Source: Eubacterium sp. (GTDB lineage Bacteria > Bacillota > Clostridia > Lachnospirales > Lachnospiraceae). Taken from it: a stretch of DNA of 47,465 nucleotides. Where the stretch lies: positions 1 to 47,465 of the forward strand of contig JAGBNF010000017.1 of assembly GCA_017634555.1 (NCBI GenBank). Direction: 5' to 3'. The notes beneath the pieces are model-generated. The model was not told the origin of the DNA. It ran no database searches and saw nothing but the letters and a program-made list of their open reading frames with translations. Each line of letters begins with the position of its first letter. The stretch's first letter is position 1. Positions 32,536 to 40,391 of this stretch are shown here, one piece after another. The position numbers and the translations under genes were made by a program.

Positions 32536-32579
32536 ACATCATCAATAACGTATAGAAGGATAAAAGAAGGAGAAAGATC

Positions 32580-33602
32580 ATGGCAGAAAGAACAGTAGTG
32601 TATGAACTGAAAAATGTGTCCAAGGTTTTCCGGAATGAAGGAAAGGATTTTAAAGCTCTGGATGACATTAATCTTGAAATATATGAAGGAGAGATATTCG
32701 GAATAATAGGAATGAGCGGCGCAGGAAAGTCAACTCTGGTCAGAACCCTCAACAGACTGGAAGAGGTTACCGAGGGCTCGGTCAGCTTCTTCGGAACGGA
32801 TATCGGAAGCTTAAAGGCTTCAGATCTGAGAAAGATCAGAAGATCCATATCAATGATATTCCAGAGCTTCAATCTTCTTAATCAGAAAACCGTGTTGGAA
32901 AATGTAATGCTGCCGCTGAAGATTGCAAGAGTCGGCAGGAAGGAACGCAAGGCAAAAGCTCTTGAGATGCTGAGGGTAGTAGGACTTGAGGATAAGGCGG
33001 CCAGCTATCCGGCACAGCTGTCAGGTGGACAGCGTCAGAGAGTTGCAATAGCCAGAGCGCTTACTGTGGATCCGAAGGTGCTTCTCTGTGATGAGGCTAC
33101 ATCAGCCCTCGATCCGAAGATCACTGAGGAAATCCTCACGCTGCTTCAGGAGATAAATAAGACCAGAAATCTTACGGTCATTATCATTACGCACGAGATG
33201 TCCGTAGTTGAGAAGATATGTGACAGAGTTGCGATCATAGATCATGGAAATGTAGCCGAGGTGGGTGATGTAAAGGAAATCTTTACAGCTCCGAAATCTG
33301 ATGCGGCAAAGAGTCTGGTATTCCCACAGAGTGTGGATCAGATTCAGGACAATATCGTGGGCAGCAGACCTGACAGTACTCTTATCAGAGTAGTATTTGA
33401 CGGACATTCCGCAAATGAACCGCTTATCGCGGGACTTGCTGTTGAGACAGGACAGAAGGTCAATATCCTCAGCGCGAATACAAAGAGTGTAGGTGGAATA
33501 GGTTACGGACAGATGGTACTGGAGCTTCCGGAGAAGAAGGAGGATCAGGATACGGTCCTGGACTACTTTATATCCAAGGGACTCAGTGTTGCGGCTGTAT
33601 AG
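32580..33602 (+). CDS. metN: MetN, methionine ABC transporter ATP-binding protein
   Basis: A 340-residue ABC ATPase. Walker A is GMSGAGKST (~45), signature LSGGQRQRVAIARAL (~140), Walker B VLLCDEATSALDP (~163). The C-terminal 75 residues (VFDGHSANEPLIAGLAVETG...GIGYGQMVLELP) form the NIL/ACT-like domain that binds methionine and gives trans-inhibition in MetN. It is followed by metI (24 bases) and metQ. The operon imports methionine, complementing the neighbouring cysteine pathway. Confidence 0.95.
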   Translation: MAERTVVYELKNVSKVFRNEGKDFKALDDINLEIYEGEIFGIIGMSGAGKSTLVRTLNRLEEVTEGSVSFFGTDIGSLKASDLRKIRRSISMIFQSFNLLNQKTVLENVMLPLKIARVGRKERKAKALEMLRVVGLEDKAASYPAQLSGGQRQRVAIARALTVDPKVLLCDEATSALDPKITEEILTLLQEINKTRNLTVIIITHEMSVVEKICDRVAIIDHGNVAEVGDVKEIFTAPKSDAAKSLVFPQSVDQIQDNIVGSRPDSTLIRVVFDGHSANEPLIAGLAVETGQKVNILSANTKSVGGIGYGQMVLELPEKKEDQDTVLDYFISKGLSVAAV

Positions 33603-33625
33603 GGTTAGAGAAAGGAGAGAATGTC

Positions 33626-34279
33626 ATGGAACAGTTTATTATAGATTCAATAATCAAGGGTATTTTCGAGACCCTGAAGATGACAGTGTTTTCATCTGTT
33701 TTTGCATATGCCATAGGACTTCCGCTGGGAATCCTGCTGTATACGACATCAAAGGGAAGACTGTATGAAAATCGTGCGGTAAATACCATTGTGGGAGCAG
33801 TTGTAAATATATCAAGGTCACTGCCATTCCTTATACTTCTTGTGCTGCTGATACCGGTTACAAGATTTATAGTTGGTGCATCCATCGGTACTACAGCATC
33901 TATAGTGCCCCTTACTATCGGAACGATACCTATCGTTGCAAGAATGGTGGAGTCATCACTGAATGAGGTACCTTCGGGAATCATTGAGGCAGCTAACTCC
34001 ATGGGAGCAAGCCCGCTATTTATCATTTTACATTTCATACTTCCGGAGGCAGGCCCATCGCTTGTTCTGGGAGCTGCAATCAATATAGCAACAGTACTCG
34101 GTTATTCTGCAATGGCCGGAGTTATCGGCGGAGGTGGACTCGGAGCCATAGCACTGCAGTACGGATATTACAGATACCAGAAGGATGTCCTCTGGGTTAC
34201 TGTAGGAATACTTGTTCTTATGGTATGGCTTATCCAGGAGTCGGGAGGACTGCTTTCAAAGCGTATAAGAAAAAGCTGA
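33626..34279 (+). CDS. metI: MetI, methionine ABC transporter permease
   Basis: A 217-residue integral membrane permease with five hydrophobic segments. The cytoplasmic coupling motif EAANSMGASPLFIILHFILPEAGPS (EAA loop) fits binding-protein-dependent permeases; GVIGGGGLGAIALQYGYYRYQ is typical of MetI. RBS AAAGGAGAG. Located between metN and metQ. Confidence 0.95.
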   Translation: MEQFIIDSIIKGIFETLKMTVFSSVFAYAIGLPLGILLYTTSKGRLYENRAVNTIVGAVVNISRSLPFLILLVLLIPVTRFIVGASIGTTASIVPLTIGTIPIVARMVESSLNEVPSGIIEAANSMGASPLFIILHFILPEAGPSLVLGAAINIATVLGYSAMAGVIGGGGLGAIALQYGYYRYQKDVLWVTVGILVLMVWLIQESGGLLSKRIRKS

Positions 34280-34300
34280 TAGGTTATAAGTTGAACCTAT
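34279..34300. promoter_or_regulatory. Palindrome ATAGGTT-N8-AACCTAT between metI and metQ
   Basis: Perfect 7-bp arms (34279-34285 and 34294-34300) starting at the metI stop codon. It may be an operator for separate control of metQ, or an RNA hairpin that adjusts the metI/metQ ratio. It shares TATAAGTT with the sites before metN. Confidence 0.4.
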
Positions 34301-34428
34301 AGCGGAGTATAAGTTTTAAGGATTTGTTTTTAACAGCAGACTGTACTAAGATACAGAACATCAGATGAACGTCATTTGAGGACGCAATGCTGAAGAGGAA
34401 AAATTAATTTTTTAGGAGGACAAAAATT

Positions 34429-35457
34429 ATGAGAAAGAACATTGAGAGAAGAAATGAGAAGAAGAGTTTCAGAGGACGCTTAGCAGCAACAGGAGTTGCA
34501 TTTGCATTACTCCTTGGAGCAGTAGGATGCGGTGCTTCGGGATCAACAAGTGAGGCACCTGCAACAGCAGCAGAAAACACAACAGCATCTGAAGAGGTTA
34601 CTGAAGCAACTGAGGAAGTTACAGAGGCAGTTGAGAAGGAAGTTAAAGAAAGCAACATCGTAGCTGAAACAAGTGAAACAGAAAATGCTACATCAACTGA
34701 CAGTGCAGCATTCATTTATACAGGTGATCCTGTAACAATAAAGGTTGGAGCAAATATCACACCACATGCTGAGATATTAAGAGAGGCACAGCCGATACTT
34801 GCAGAGCAGGGAATCACACTTGAGATCGTAGAGCTTGAGGATTCAGTTACACCAAACATCGGAGTTATTGAGGGAAGCCTTGATGCAAATTACTTCCAGC
34901 ATGTACCTTACCTTGAGCAGTTCAACGAAGAGAACGGTTCAGATCTCGTATCTATCGGAGCAGTTCATTATGAGCCATTCGGAGTATATGCAGGACGTAC
35001 AACATCACTTGAAGAGCTTCCTGACAATGCAACAGTTGCAGTTCCTAACAACGTAACAAACGAAGCAAGAGCACTTCTTCTGCTTCAGCAGGAAGGTCTC
35101 CTTACACTTAAGGATGATGCAGGAATCAACGCAACTATAGCTGATATCACAGATAATCCAAAGAACATCCAGTTCAAGGAACTTGCACCTGAGCAGCTTG
35201 TACAGTCACTTCCTGATGTAGATGTAGCAGTAATCAACGGTAACTACGCAATCGAGGGTGGCCTCAGTGTTAAGGATGCACTTGCTGTAGAAGCAAATGA
35301 CGGACTTGCAGCACAGACATACGGAAACATCATTGCAACATCACCTGAGAAGGAAAATGATGAAGCACTTAAGGCTCTTGTATCAGTACTTCAGGGTAAG
35401 GAAATCAGCGAGTTCATTAACGGTAAGTATGACGGAGCAGTAGTTCCTCTTTACTAA
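34429..35457 (+). CDS. metQ: MetQ/NlpA-type methionine-binding lipoprotein
   Basis: A 342-residue surface lipoprotein with signal peptide RLAATGVAFALLLGAVGC, where the cysteine (~35) is the lipidation site. A linker of about 60 residues rich in Thr, Glu, Ala and Ser (EEVTEATEEVTEAVEK) precedes the binding domain (TIKVGANITPHAEILREAQP onward, ~100-342), typical of NlpA/MetQ. The linker is much longer than in most MetQ proteins and would extend the binding domain from the membrane. RBS TTTAGGAGG. Confidence 0.93.
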   Translation: MRKNIERRNEKKSFRGRLAATGVAFALLLGAVGCGASGSTSEAPATAAENTTASEEVTEATEEVTEAVEKEVKESNIVAETSETENATSTDSAAFIYTGDPVTIKVGANITPHAEILREAQPILAEQGITLEIVELEDSVTPNIGVIEGSLDANYFQHVPYLEQFNEENGSDLVSIGAVHYEPFGVYAGRTTSLEELPDNATVAVPNNVTNEARALLLLQQEGLLTLKDDAGINATIADITDNPKNIQFKELAPEQLVQSLPDVDVAVINGNYAIEGGLSVKDALAVEANDGLAAQTYGNIIATSPEKENDEALKALVSVLQGKEISEFINGKYDGAVVPLY

Positions 35458-35520
35458 GATTGAGATTAAAGGATACATTTAACATATAGATCAGACAGAA
35501 TAGTTGAAAGGAAATGTCCC

Positions 35521-36732
35521 ATGAAAGGTTTTGAGTATTATAATCCTGCGAAGATCATTTTCGGAGCAGAGAGTATAAATAAAATAACAGCCCTCCTGGA
35601 AGAGAGTCATGTTAAATCGCTTCTTCTGGTATATAGCGGTGACTTCATTAAGGATCTTGGAATATATCAGAAGATAAAAGAAGCGACAGATACTCTGGGA
35701 ATCAAGTTTATTGAAAACGGTAATGTAGTACCGAATCCATCAATCACTCTTGTAAGAGAGCTGGTTGAGCAGGGTAAGAAAGAAAATGTAGATTTTGTAC
35801 TTGCTGTCGGTGGAGGAAGCTCCATCGATACAGCAAAGGCAGTATCCATAGGAATACCGTATGAGGGTGATGTATGGGATTTCTTTGAAAAAGGTATAGT
35901 TCCGGAAAAGGTACTTCCGATCGGTGTTGTTGCAACTACCGCATCCAGTGGTTCGGAAACATCCAATGCGGCAATTCTCTCAAGCGGAGAGTGGAAGCTG
36001 GGATTTGAAGATGATCGTATTATTCCAAAGTTTGCAATCATGGATCCGGCTTATACGGCAAGGCTTCCGAAGTATCAGACAGCTGTAGGAATTGCAGATG
36101 TCCTGGCTCATTTGCTGGAAAGATATTTCTCGGATGAAAAGAATTCAGATACTACAGATTATCTGATCGAGGGTGCTGTCAGAGCGCTTATCCTTAACGG
36201 AAAAAGAGTTATCAAGCTTATAGATAAATACAGCGATGACGGAAGGATTCCGGATGAACTCTCATCACTTCCCGAATATATAAATGCGCGAGCAGAAATA
36301 CAGTGGCTTGCGAGTGTTGCGCATAATAACTTCCTGGATGCCGGACGTTCGGCTGACTGGGGATCACACAGGATCGAGCATGAGCTTTCGGCTCAGTACG
36401 ACATAACTCACGGAGAAGGAATGGCAGTAGTCTTCACGGCATGGACAAAGCATATAGCAAAGATAAAGCCATGGAGACTCGCACTTCTCGCAGCAAGAGT
36501 TTTCGGCGTTGATTCATACGATTATACAGAAGAAGAGAGAGCGCTCATTTTATCTGAAAAGCTTGAAAGCTTTTTCAAGGAACTGGGAGTTGCAACAACG
36601 CTTAAGGAACTGGGAATCGGTGAAGCTGATTTTGAGATAATGGCTGAAAGAGCAACCAGAAACGGTGCTGTCGGACATTACGTGAAGCTCGATAAGCAAA
36701 CCTTTATAGATGTGCTGAGAGAGGCATTATAA
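35521..36732 (+). CDS. Iron-containing alcohol dehydrogenase (YqhD/BdhA-like)
   Basis: A 403-residue group III alcohol dehydrogenase. The nucleotide-binding motif is AVGGGSSIDTAKAV (~99). The metal-binding Asp/His set is visible in AIMDPAYTARLP, ADVLAHLLERYF, SHRIEHELS and YDITHGEGMAV. Closest in pattern are NADPH-dependent butanol dehydrogenases and YqhD aldehyde reductases. It reduces aldehydes formed in fermentation; the exact substrate is not determinable. RBS GAAAGGAAATG, 63 bases after metQ, and followed by a terminator. Confidence 0.88.
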   Translation: MKGFEYYNPAKIIFGAESINKITALLEESHVKSLLLVYSGDFIKDLGIYQKIKEATDTLGIKFIENGNVVPNPSITLVRELVEQGKKENVDFVLAVGGGSSIDTAKAVSIGIPYEGDVWDFFEKGIVPEKVLPIGVVATTASSGSETSNAAILSSGEWKLGFEDDRIIPKFAIMDPAYTARLPKYQTAVGIADVLAHLLERYFSDEKNSDTTDYLIEGAVRALILNGKRVIKLIDKYSDDGRIPDELSSLPEYINARAEIQWLASVAHNNFLDAGRSADWGSHRIEHELSAQYDITHGEGMAVVFTAWTKHIAKIKPWRLALLAARVFGVDSYDYTEEERALILSEKLESFFKELGVATTLKELGIGEADFEIMAERATRNGAVGHYVKLDKQTFIDVLREAL

Positions 36733-36761
36733 GCTTGTTACGAAAGTAGTTAAATGATATA

Positions 36762-36802
36762 ATGCTATAAGCCTATCTAAGGGATAGGTTTATAGCATTT
36801 TT
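36762..36802 (+). terminator. Terminator after the alcohol dehydrogenase gene
   Basis: 16-bp arms ATGCTATAAGCCTATC (36762-36777) and GATAGGTTTATAGCAT (36783-36798), one G-U pair, followed by TTTTG. Confidence 0.85.
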
Positions 36803-36822
36803 GTTTTAAAAGGTATATAAAT

Positions 36823-37740
36823 ATGACATTACAGCAGCTAAAATATGCAATTGAAATAGCGGACTCCGGTTCGATGAATGAAGCGGCTAAGAAGCTTTTT
36901 ATATCGCAGCCCAGTCTTTCGGGTGCGATAAAGGAACTTGAGAATGAGCTTGGCTTTGAGATATTCCTCAGATCCAACAGAGGTATTCTTATTTCACCGG
37001 ACGGAGAAGAATTTCTCGGATATGCCAGACAGGTTATAGAGCAGTTCAGTATCCTGTCGGATCATTATATCGAGAAGAAGAATAAGCATAAGTTCAGCGT
37101 ATCCATGCAGCATTACTCTTTTGCGGTTAAAGCATTCGTAGAGGTTGTAAAGCAGTACGGTATGGACAGCTTCGAGTTTGCGGTACATGAGACAAGAACC
37201 ATGGAGGTTATTGATAATGTACGTAACTTTAAGTCCGAGCTCGGTGTATTATATCTTAATGATTTTAACGAGAAGGTTCTGAAGAAGGTGTTTTCCACAA
37301 ATAACATTTCCTTCCATGAGCTTTTCACATGCGATACCTTCGTATATCTCTGGAGCGGACATCCGCTTGCGAAGAAGAAGGAGATCTCTATAAAGGAGCT
37401 TGAGGATTATCCGGTTCTTTCCTTTGATCAGGGTAAGGAAGGATCTCTATTCCTGGCAGAGGAACAGCTGAGTACCTATGATTATTCAAGAATCATCAAG
37501 GGTAACGACAGAGCGACCATGCTTAACCTTATGATAGGTCTTAACGGTTATACGCTTTGTTCGGGAATCATAAGTGAGGAGCTGAACGGAGATGCATATA
37601 TGGCTATTCCGCTTAAGGAAAGTGAGAAGATGCATATCGGATATATAAAGCGTAAGGATACCGGTCTCAGTGAGATAGGTAAGCTTTATATCGAAGAGCT
37701 AGAGAAGTATAAGGCCTTTGCTTATAACAAGAAGAAATAA
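36823..37740 (+). CDS. LysR-family transcriptional regulator
   Basis: A 305-residue LTTR. The N-terminal winged helix (LKYAIEIADSGSMNEAAKKLF, ISQPSLSGAIKELENELG) is followed by a substrate-binding domain (~90-300). No divergent gene is present, so its target is not obvious; candidates are the flanking dehydrogenase, met or trp genes. The ATG has only a weak AAAAGG site and follows the terminator by about 20 bases. The effector is unknown. Confidence 0.9.
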   Translation: MTLQQLKYAIEIADSGSMNEAAKKLFISQPSLSGAIKELENELGFEIFLRSNRGILISPDGEEFLGYARQVIEQFSILSDHYIEKKNKHKFSVSMQHYSFAVKAFVEVVKQYGMDSFEFAVHETRTMEVIDNVRNFKSELGVLYLNDFNEKVLKKVFSTNNISFHELFTCDTFVYLWSGHPLAKKKEISIKELEDYPVLSFDQGKEGSLFLAEEQLSTYDYSRIIKGNDRATMLNLMIGLNGYTLCSGIISEELNGDAYMAIPLKESEKMHIGYIKRKDTGLSEIGKLYIEELEKYKAFAYNKKK

Positions 37741-37747
37741 TTTTTTG

Positions 37748-37777
37748 TTGACAGATAAGGTTATCCGGGTTTAAAAT
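37748..37777 (+). promoter_or_regulatory. trpEG promoter
   Basis: TTGACA (37748-37753), 18-base spacer, TAAAAT (37772-37777). It is directly upstream of the T-box leader. Confidence 0.65.
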
Positions 37778-37794
37778 CCAAAACAACTGAATAA

Positions 37795-38104
37795 GCTGAA
37801 ACCGTTGATGCGGAGATAAAGCTGAGAGATGTGCATTACAGAGAGTGGAACATATGATGAGAGTTCTGCAGTAACAGCTTAGCAAATGGACCGCTGAGGG
37901 CACAGTCAAATGTAATGCCGCACTCTATGGCAGCTGCAGAGTATTCTGTGACGTGAATCGAGCGTGAATCGATAGAGATATAAATGTGATAAACTGAGTA
38001 TCTTGTTGAGAGCGGAAAATCTATAAATGGATTTCCGAATAAAGGTGGCACCGCGAATTATTCGTCCTTAAAGCAATCATTGGATTGTTTTAAGGGCTTT
38101 TCTT
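37795..38104 (+). promoter_or_regulatory. T-box leader with UGG (Trp) specifier
   Basis: The T-box core AAAGGTGGCACCGCG is at 38041-38055, followed by the terminator (38066-38077 with 38084-38095, tail GGGCTTTTCTTTT). The stem I base GCGG (37810-37813) pairs with CCGC (37891-37894). Just before the latter lies the specifier TGG (37887-37889) followed by A, as expected for tRNA-Trp. Uncharged tRNA-Trp would bind and prevent termination. It fits the tryptophan-synthesis genes downstream. Confidence 0.9.
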
Positions 38105-38157
38105 TTGTGCAGATTCATCTGCACGATATCCTATTTATTTACAAGGAGGTTTACAAA

Positions 38158-39639
38158 GTGAGTAAAGTAGATATGAGTAAGGCCGTTATCAAGCCGTCGA
38201 TCGAAGAACTTAAGAAGCTTGATACAAAGCTTTATGATATTGCACCGGTCAGTACCGAGATACTGTCGGACTTCATTACACCGGTAGAAGCACTGCGCAT
38301 ATTTAAAAATGTATCATCACATACATATATGCTTGAGTCTGCAGAGGCAAACGAAACATGGGGCAGATACACATTTCTTGGATTTGATCCGAAGCTTGAG
38401 ATAACATGTCTTGAAGGAGAGCTGAAGATTGGAGATGAGACGATAAAGACCGATGATCCTTCATCACATATCAGAAAGATCATGAAGGATTACAGAAGTC
38501 CGAGATTTGATTATCTTCCGACCTTTACGGGAGGACTGGTAGGCTATTTCTCCTATGACTATATCAAGTACAGCGAGCCTGTTCTGAGACGCGAGGTAAA
38601 GGATGAGAATGAGTTTAAGGATGTGGACCTTATGCTTTTCGATAAGGTTATTGCCTTCGATAATGTGAGGCAGAAGATCGTCCTTATAGTAAATGTGAAG
38701 CTTTCAGAGCTGGAGACTGACTACGAGAGAGCAGTGCAGGATCTTGCTTCACTTGCAGAGCTTCTTAAGACCGGAGAGAAGGCGGAGGAAAAGCCGGGAA
38801 GGATAACCGGTGAGGTAACGCCGCTTTTTAGTAAAGAGCAGTATGAGGAAATGGTTGAGAAGGGAAAGAGATATATCTTCGAAGGAGATATCTTCCAGAT
38901 AGTTCTTTCAAACAGATTATCGGCACCTTTCGAAGGAAGCCTGCTTAACACATACAGAATGCTCCGTACCATCAATCCATCTCCGTATATGTTCTATTTT
39001 TCAGGAACAGATGTAGAGGTTGCGGGAGCGTCTCCTGAGACTCTTGTAAAGCTTGAGGACGGAGTGCTTCATACATTTCCGCTTGCGGGCAGCAGACCGA
39101 GAGGAAAGAGTCCGGAAGAGGATAAGCGTCTTACTGAAGAGCTTCTCAGGGATGAGAAGGAGCTTGCTGAGCATAACATGCTTGTGGACCTCGGAAGAAA
39201 TGATCTGGGAAGAGTAAGTAAGTTCGGTACTGTTGAAGTTGAAAGATATATGGATGTTCTGAAGTTCTCCCATATAATGCATATCGGTTCTACGGTACGC
39301 GGTGAGATAAGGGATGATAAGGATGCACTGGATGCCATAGAGGCTGTACTTCCTGCGGGAACGCTTTCGGGTGCACCGAAGATAAGAGCATGTCAGCTTA
39401 TTGATGAGCTTGAGGGAAGCAAGAGAGGCATCTACGGCGGAGCCATAGGATATATAGACTTTACGGGAAATATGGATACCTGTATAGCCATAAGGATCGC
39501 ATATAAGAAGAACGGAAAAGTATTCGTAAGAAGCGGAGCCGGTATTGTGGCTGATTCAGTTCCGGAGAAGGAATATGTGGAGTGCTACAACAAAGCGAAG
39601 GCGGTTCTTACAGCACTTGAGGAGGGAAGTTCGATATGA
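38158..39639 (+). CDS. trpE: Anthranilate synthase component I
   Basis: The protein is 493 residues from GTG 38158, selected because AAGGAGG (38143-38149) lies 8 bases upstream; the open frame extends back into the T-box but without a binding site. The chorismate-binding domain has FQIVLSNRLSAPF, GASPETLVKLEDG, AGSRPRGKSPEED, DLGRNDLGRV and GTLSGAPKIRACQLIDELE. The N-terminal LLES-type Trp-feedback element is represented by YMLESAE. It overlaps trpG by 4 bases (ATGA). The enzyme makes anthranilate from chorismate with glutamine delivered by TrpG. Confidence 0.96.
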   Translation: MSKVDMSKAVIKPSIEELKKLDTKLYDIAPVSTEILSDFITPVEALRIFKNVSSHTYMLESAEANETWGRYTFLGFDPKLEITCLEGELKIGDETIKTDDPSSHIRKIMKDYRSPRFDYLPTFTGGLVGYFSYDYIKYSEPVLRREVKDENEFKDVDLMLFDKVIAFDNVRQKIVLIVNVKLSELETDYERAVQDLASLAELLKTGEKAEEKPGRITGEVTPLFSKEQYEEMVEKGKRYIFEGDIFQIVLSNRLSAPFEGSLLNTYRMLRTINPSPYMFYFSGTDVEVAGASPETLVKLEDGVLHTFPLAGSRPRGKSPEEDKRLTEELLRDEKELAEHNMLVDLGRNDLGRVSKFGTVEVERYMDVLKFSHIMHIGSTVRGEIRDDKDALDAIEAVLPAGTLSGAPKIRACQLIDELEGSKRGIYGGAIGYIDFTGNMDTCIAIRIAYKKNGKVFVRSGAGIVADSVPEKEYVECYNKAKAVLTALEEGSSI

Positions 39640-40205
39640 TATTACTGATAGATAATTATGACAGCTTTTCCTATAATCTGTATCAGCTTATAGGAAGTAT
39701 AGAACCTGATATCAGGGTTATCAGAAATGATGAGATGACGGTGAAAGAGATAGAAAAGCTTGCGCCTTCTCATATCATTCTTTCACCGGGACCGGGAAAG
39801 CCGTCGGATGCGGGAGTATGTGAAGAGGTGGCTGAGAAGCTGGCAGGTAAGATTCCTATCCTCGGAGTGTGTCTCGGCCATCAGGCTATCTGCGAGGTTT
39901 ACGGAGCAACCGTAACCTATGCGAAAAGACTTATGCACGGAAAGCAGTCAGTATGTACCATAAAGCCTGAGACGGATATATTTAAGGGACTGGGAGATAA
40001 GGTAAAGGTAGCAAGATATCACTCCCTTGCTGCAAAGGAGGAGACGCTTCCAGAGGTACTTGAAGTGATAGCGGTATCCGATGATGACGGTGAGGTAATG
40101 GCCGTAAAACATAAGGATTATAAGCTCTACGGACTACAGTTCCATCCGGAATCCATACTTACTCCGGAGGGTATGACAATGCTGAAGAATTTTATTGATC
40201 TGTAA
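39636..40205 (+). CDS. trpG: Anthranilate synthase component II (glutamine amidotransferase)
   Basis: A 189-residue class I glutaminase. Catalytic triad motifs: PILGVCLGHQAI (Cys ~79), and QFHPESILTPEG (His and Glu near residue 172). LSPGPGKPSDAG is the oxyanion segment. It overlaps trpE by 4 bases. No trpD follows; gltB is next, so the remaining trp genes are elsewhere. It could also serve PabA function. Confidence 0.95.
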   Translation: MILLIDNYDSFSYNLYQLIGSIEPDIRVIRNDEMTVKEIEKLAPSHIILSPGPGKPSDAGVCEEVAEKLAGKIPILGVCLGHQAICEVYGATVTYAKRLMHGKQSVCTIKPETDIFKGLGDKVKVARYHSLAAKEETLPEVLEVIAVSDDDGEVMAVKHKDYKLYGLQFHPESILTPEGMTMLKNFIDL

Positions 40206-40243
40206 CAGAAATGCGTGGTTAATAAAATAAATTATTTTTCTAC

Positions 40244-40302
40244 TTGACTTTTAAAAATAAAGTATTATACTGATTATTGTTATAAAAAGTTTGTGCTACA
40301 AT
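40244..40302 (+). promoter_or_regulatory. gltB promoter region
   Basis: TTGACT (40244-40249), 16-base spacer, TATACT (40266-40271). A second extended -10, TGCTACAAT (TACAAT 40297-40302), lies downstream with a weak -35. The leader to the start codon is about 110 bases and contains the attenuator. Confidence 0.6.
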
Positions 40303-40318
40303 TTTTATATATTTCAGA

Positions 40319-40363
40319 AAAGCAATGGCGCTTTAGGTTTATGGACCTAGAGCGCCTTTCTTT
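40319..40363 (+). promoter_or_regulatory. Hexaloop hairpin overlapping a terminator in the gltB leader (ANTAR-target-like)
   Basis: AAAGC (40319-40323) and GCTTT (40330-40334) enclose the loop AATGGC (A1, G4). The same bases form the 5' arm of the terminator GGCGCTTTAGGT (40327-40338) with ACCTAGAGCGCC (40345-40356), tail TTTCTTT. The sequence AAAAGCAATGGCGCTTT is identical in the amt leader. An RNA-binding antiterminator of the ANTAR type is the best analogy. Confidence 0.5.
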
Positions 40364-40391
40364 GCGTCCAAAGGCTAAGGAGGATATGGTA

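Noticed and set aside
32450-32579. SAM (S-box) riboswitch before metN
   Set aside because: None of the conserved SAM-I core segments is present; only DNA palindromes and a promoter are visible.
38080-38157. Earlier start of trpE inside the T-box terminator
   Set aside because: The frame is open there but lacks a ribosome binding site and would overlap the terminator; GTG 38158 has an ideal AAGGAGG.
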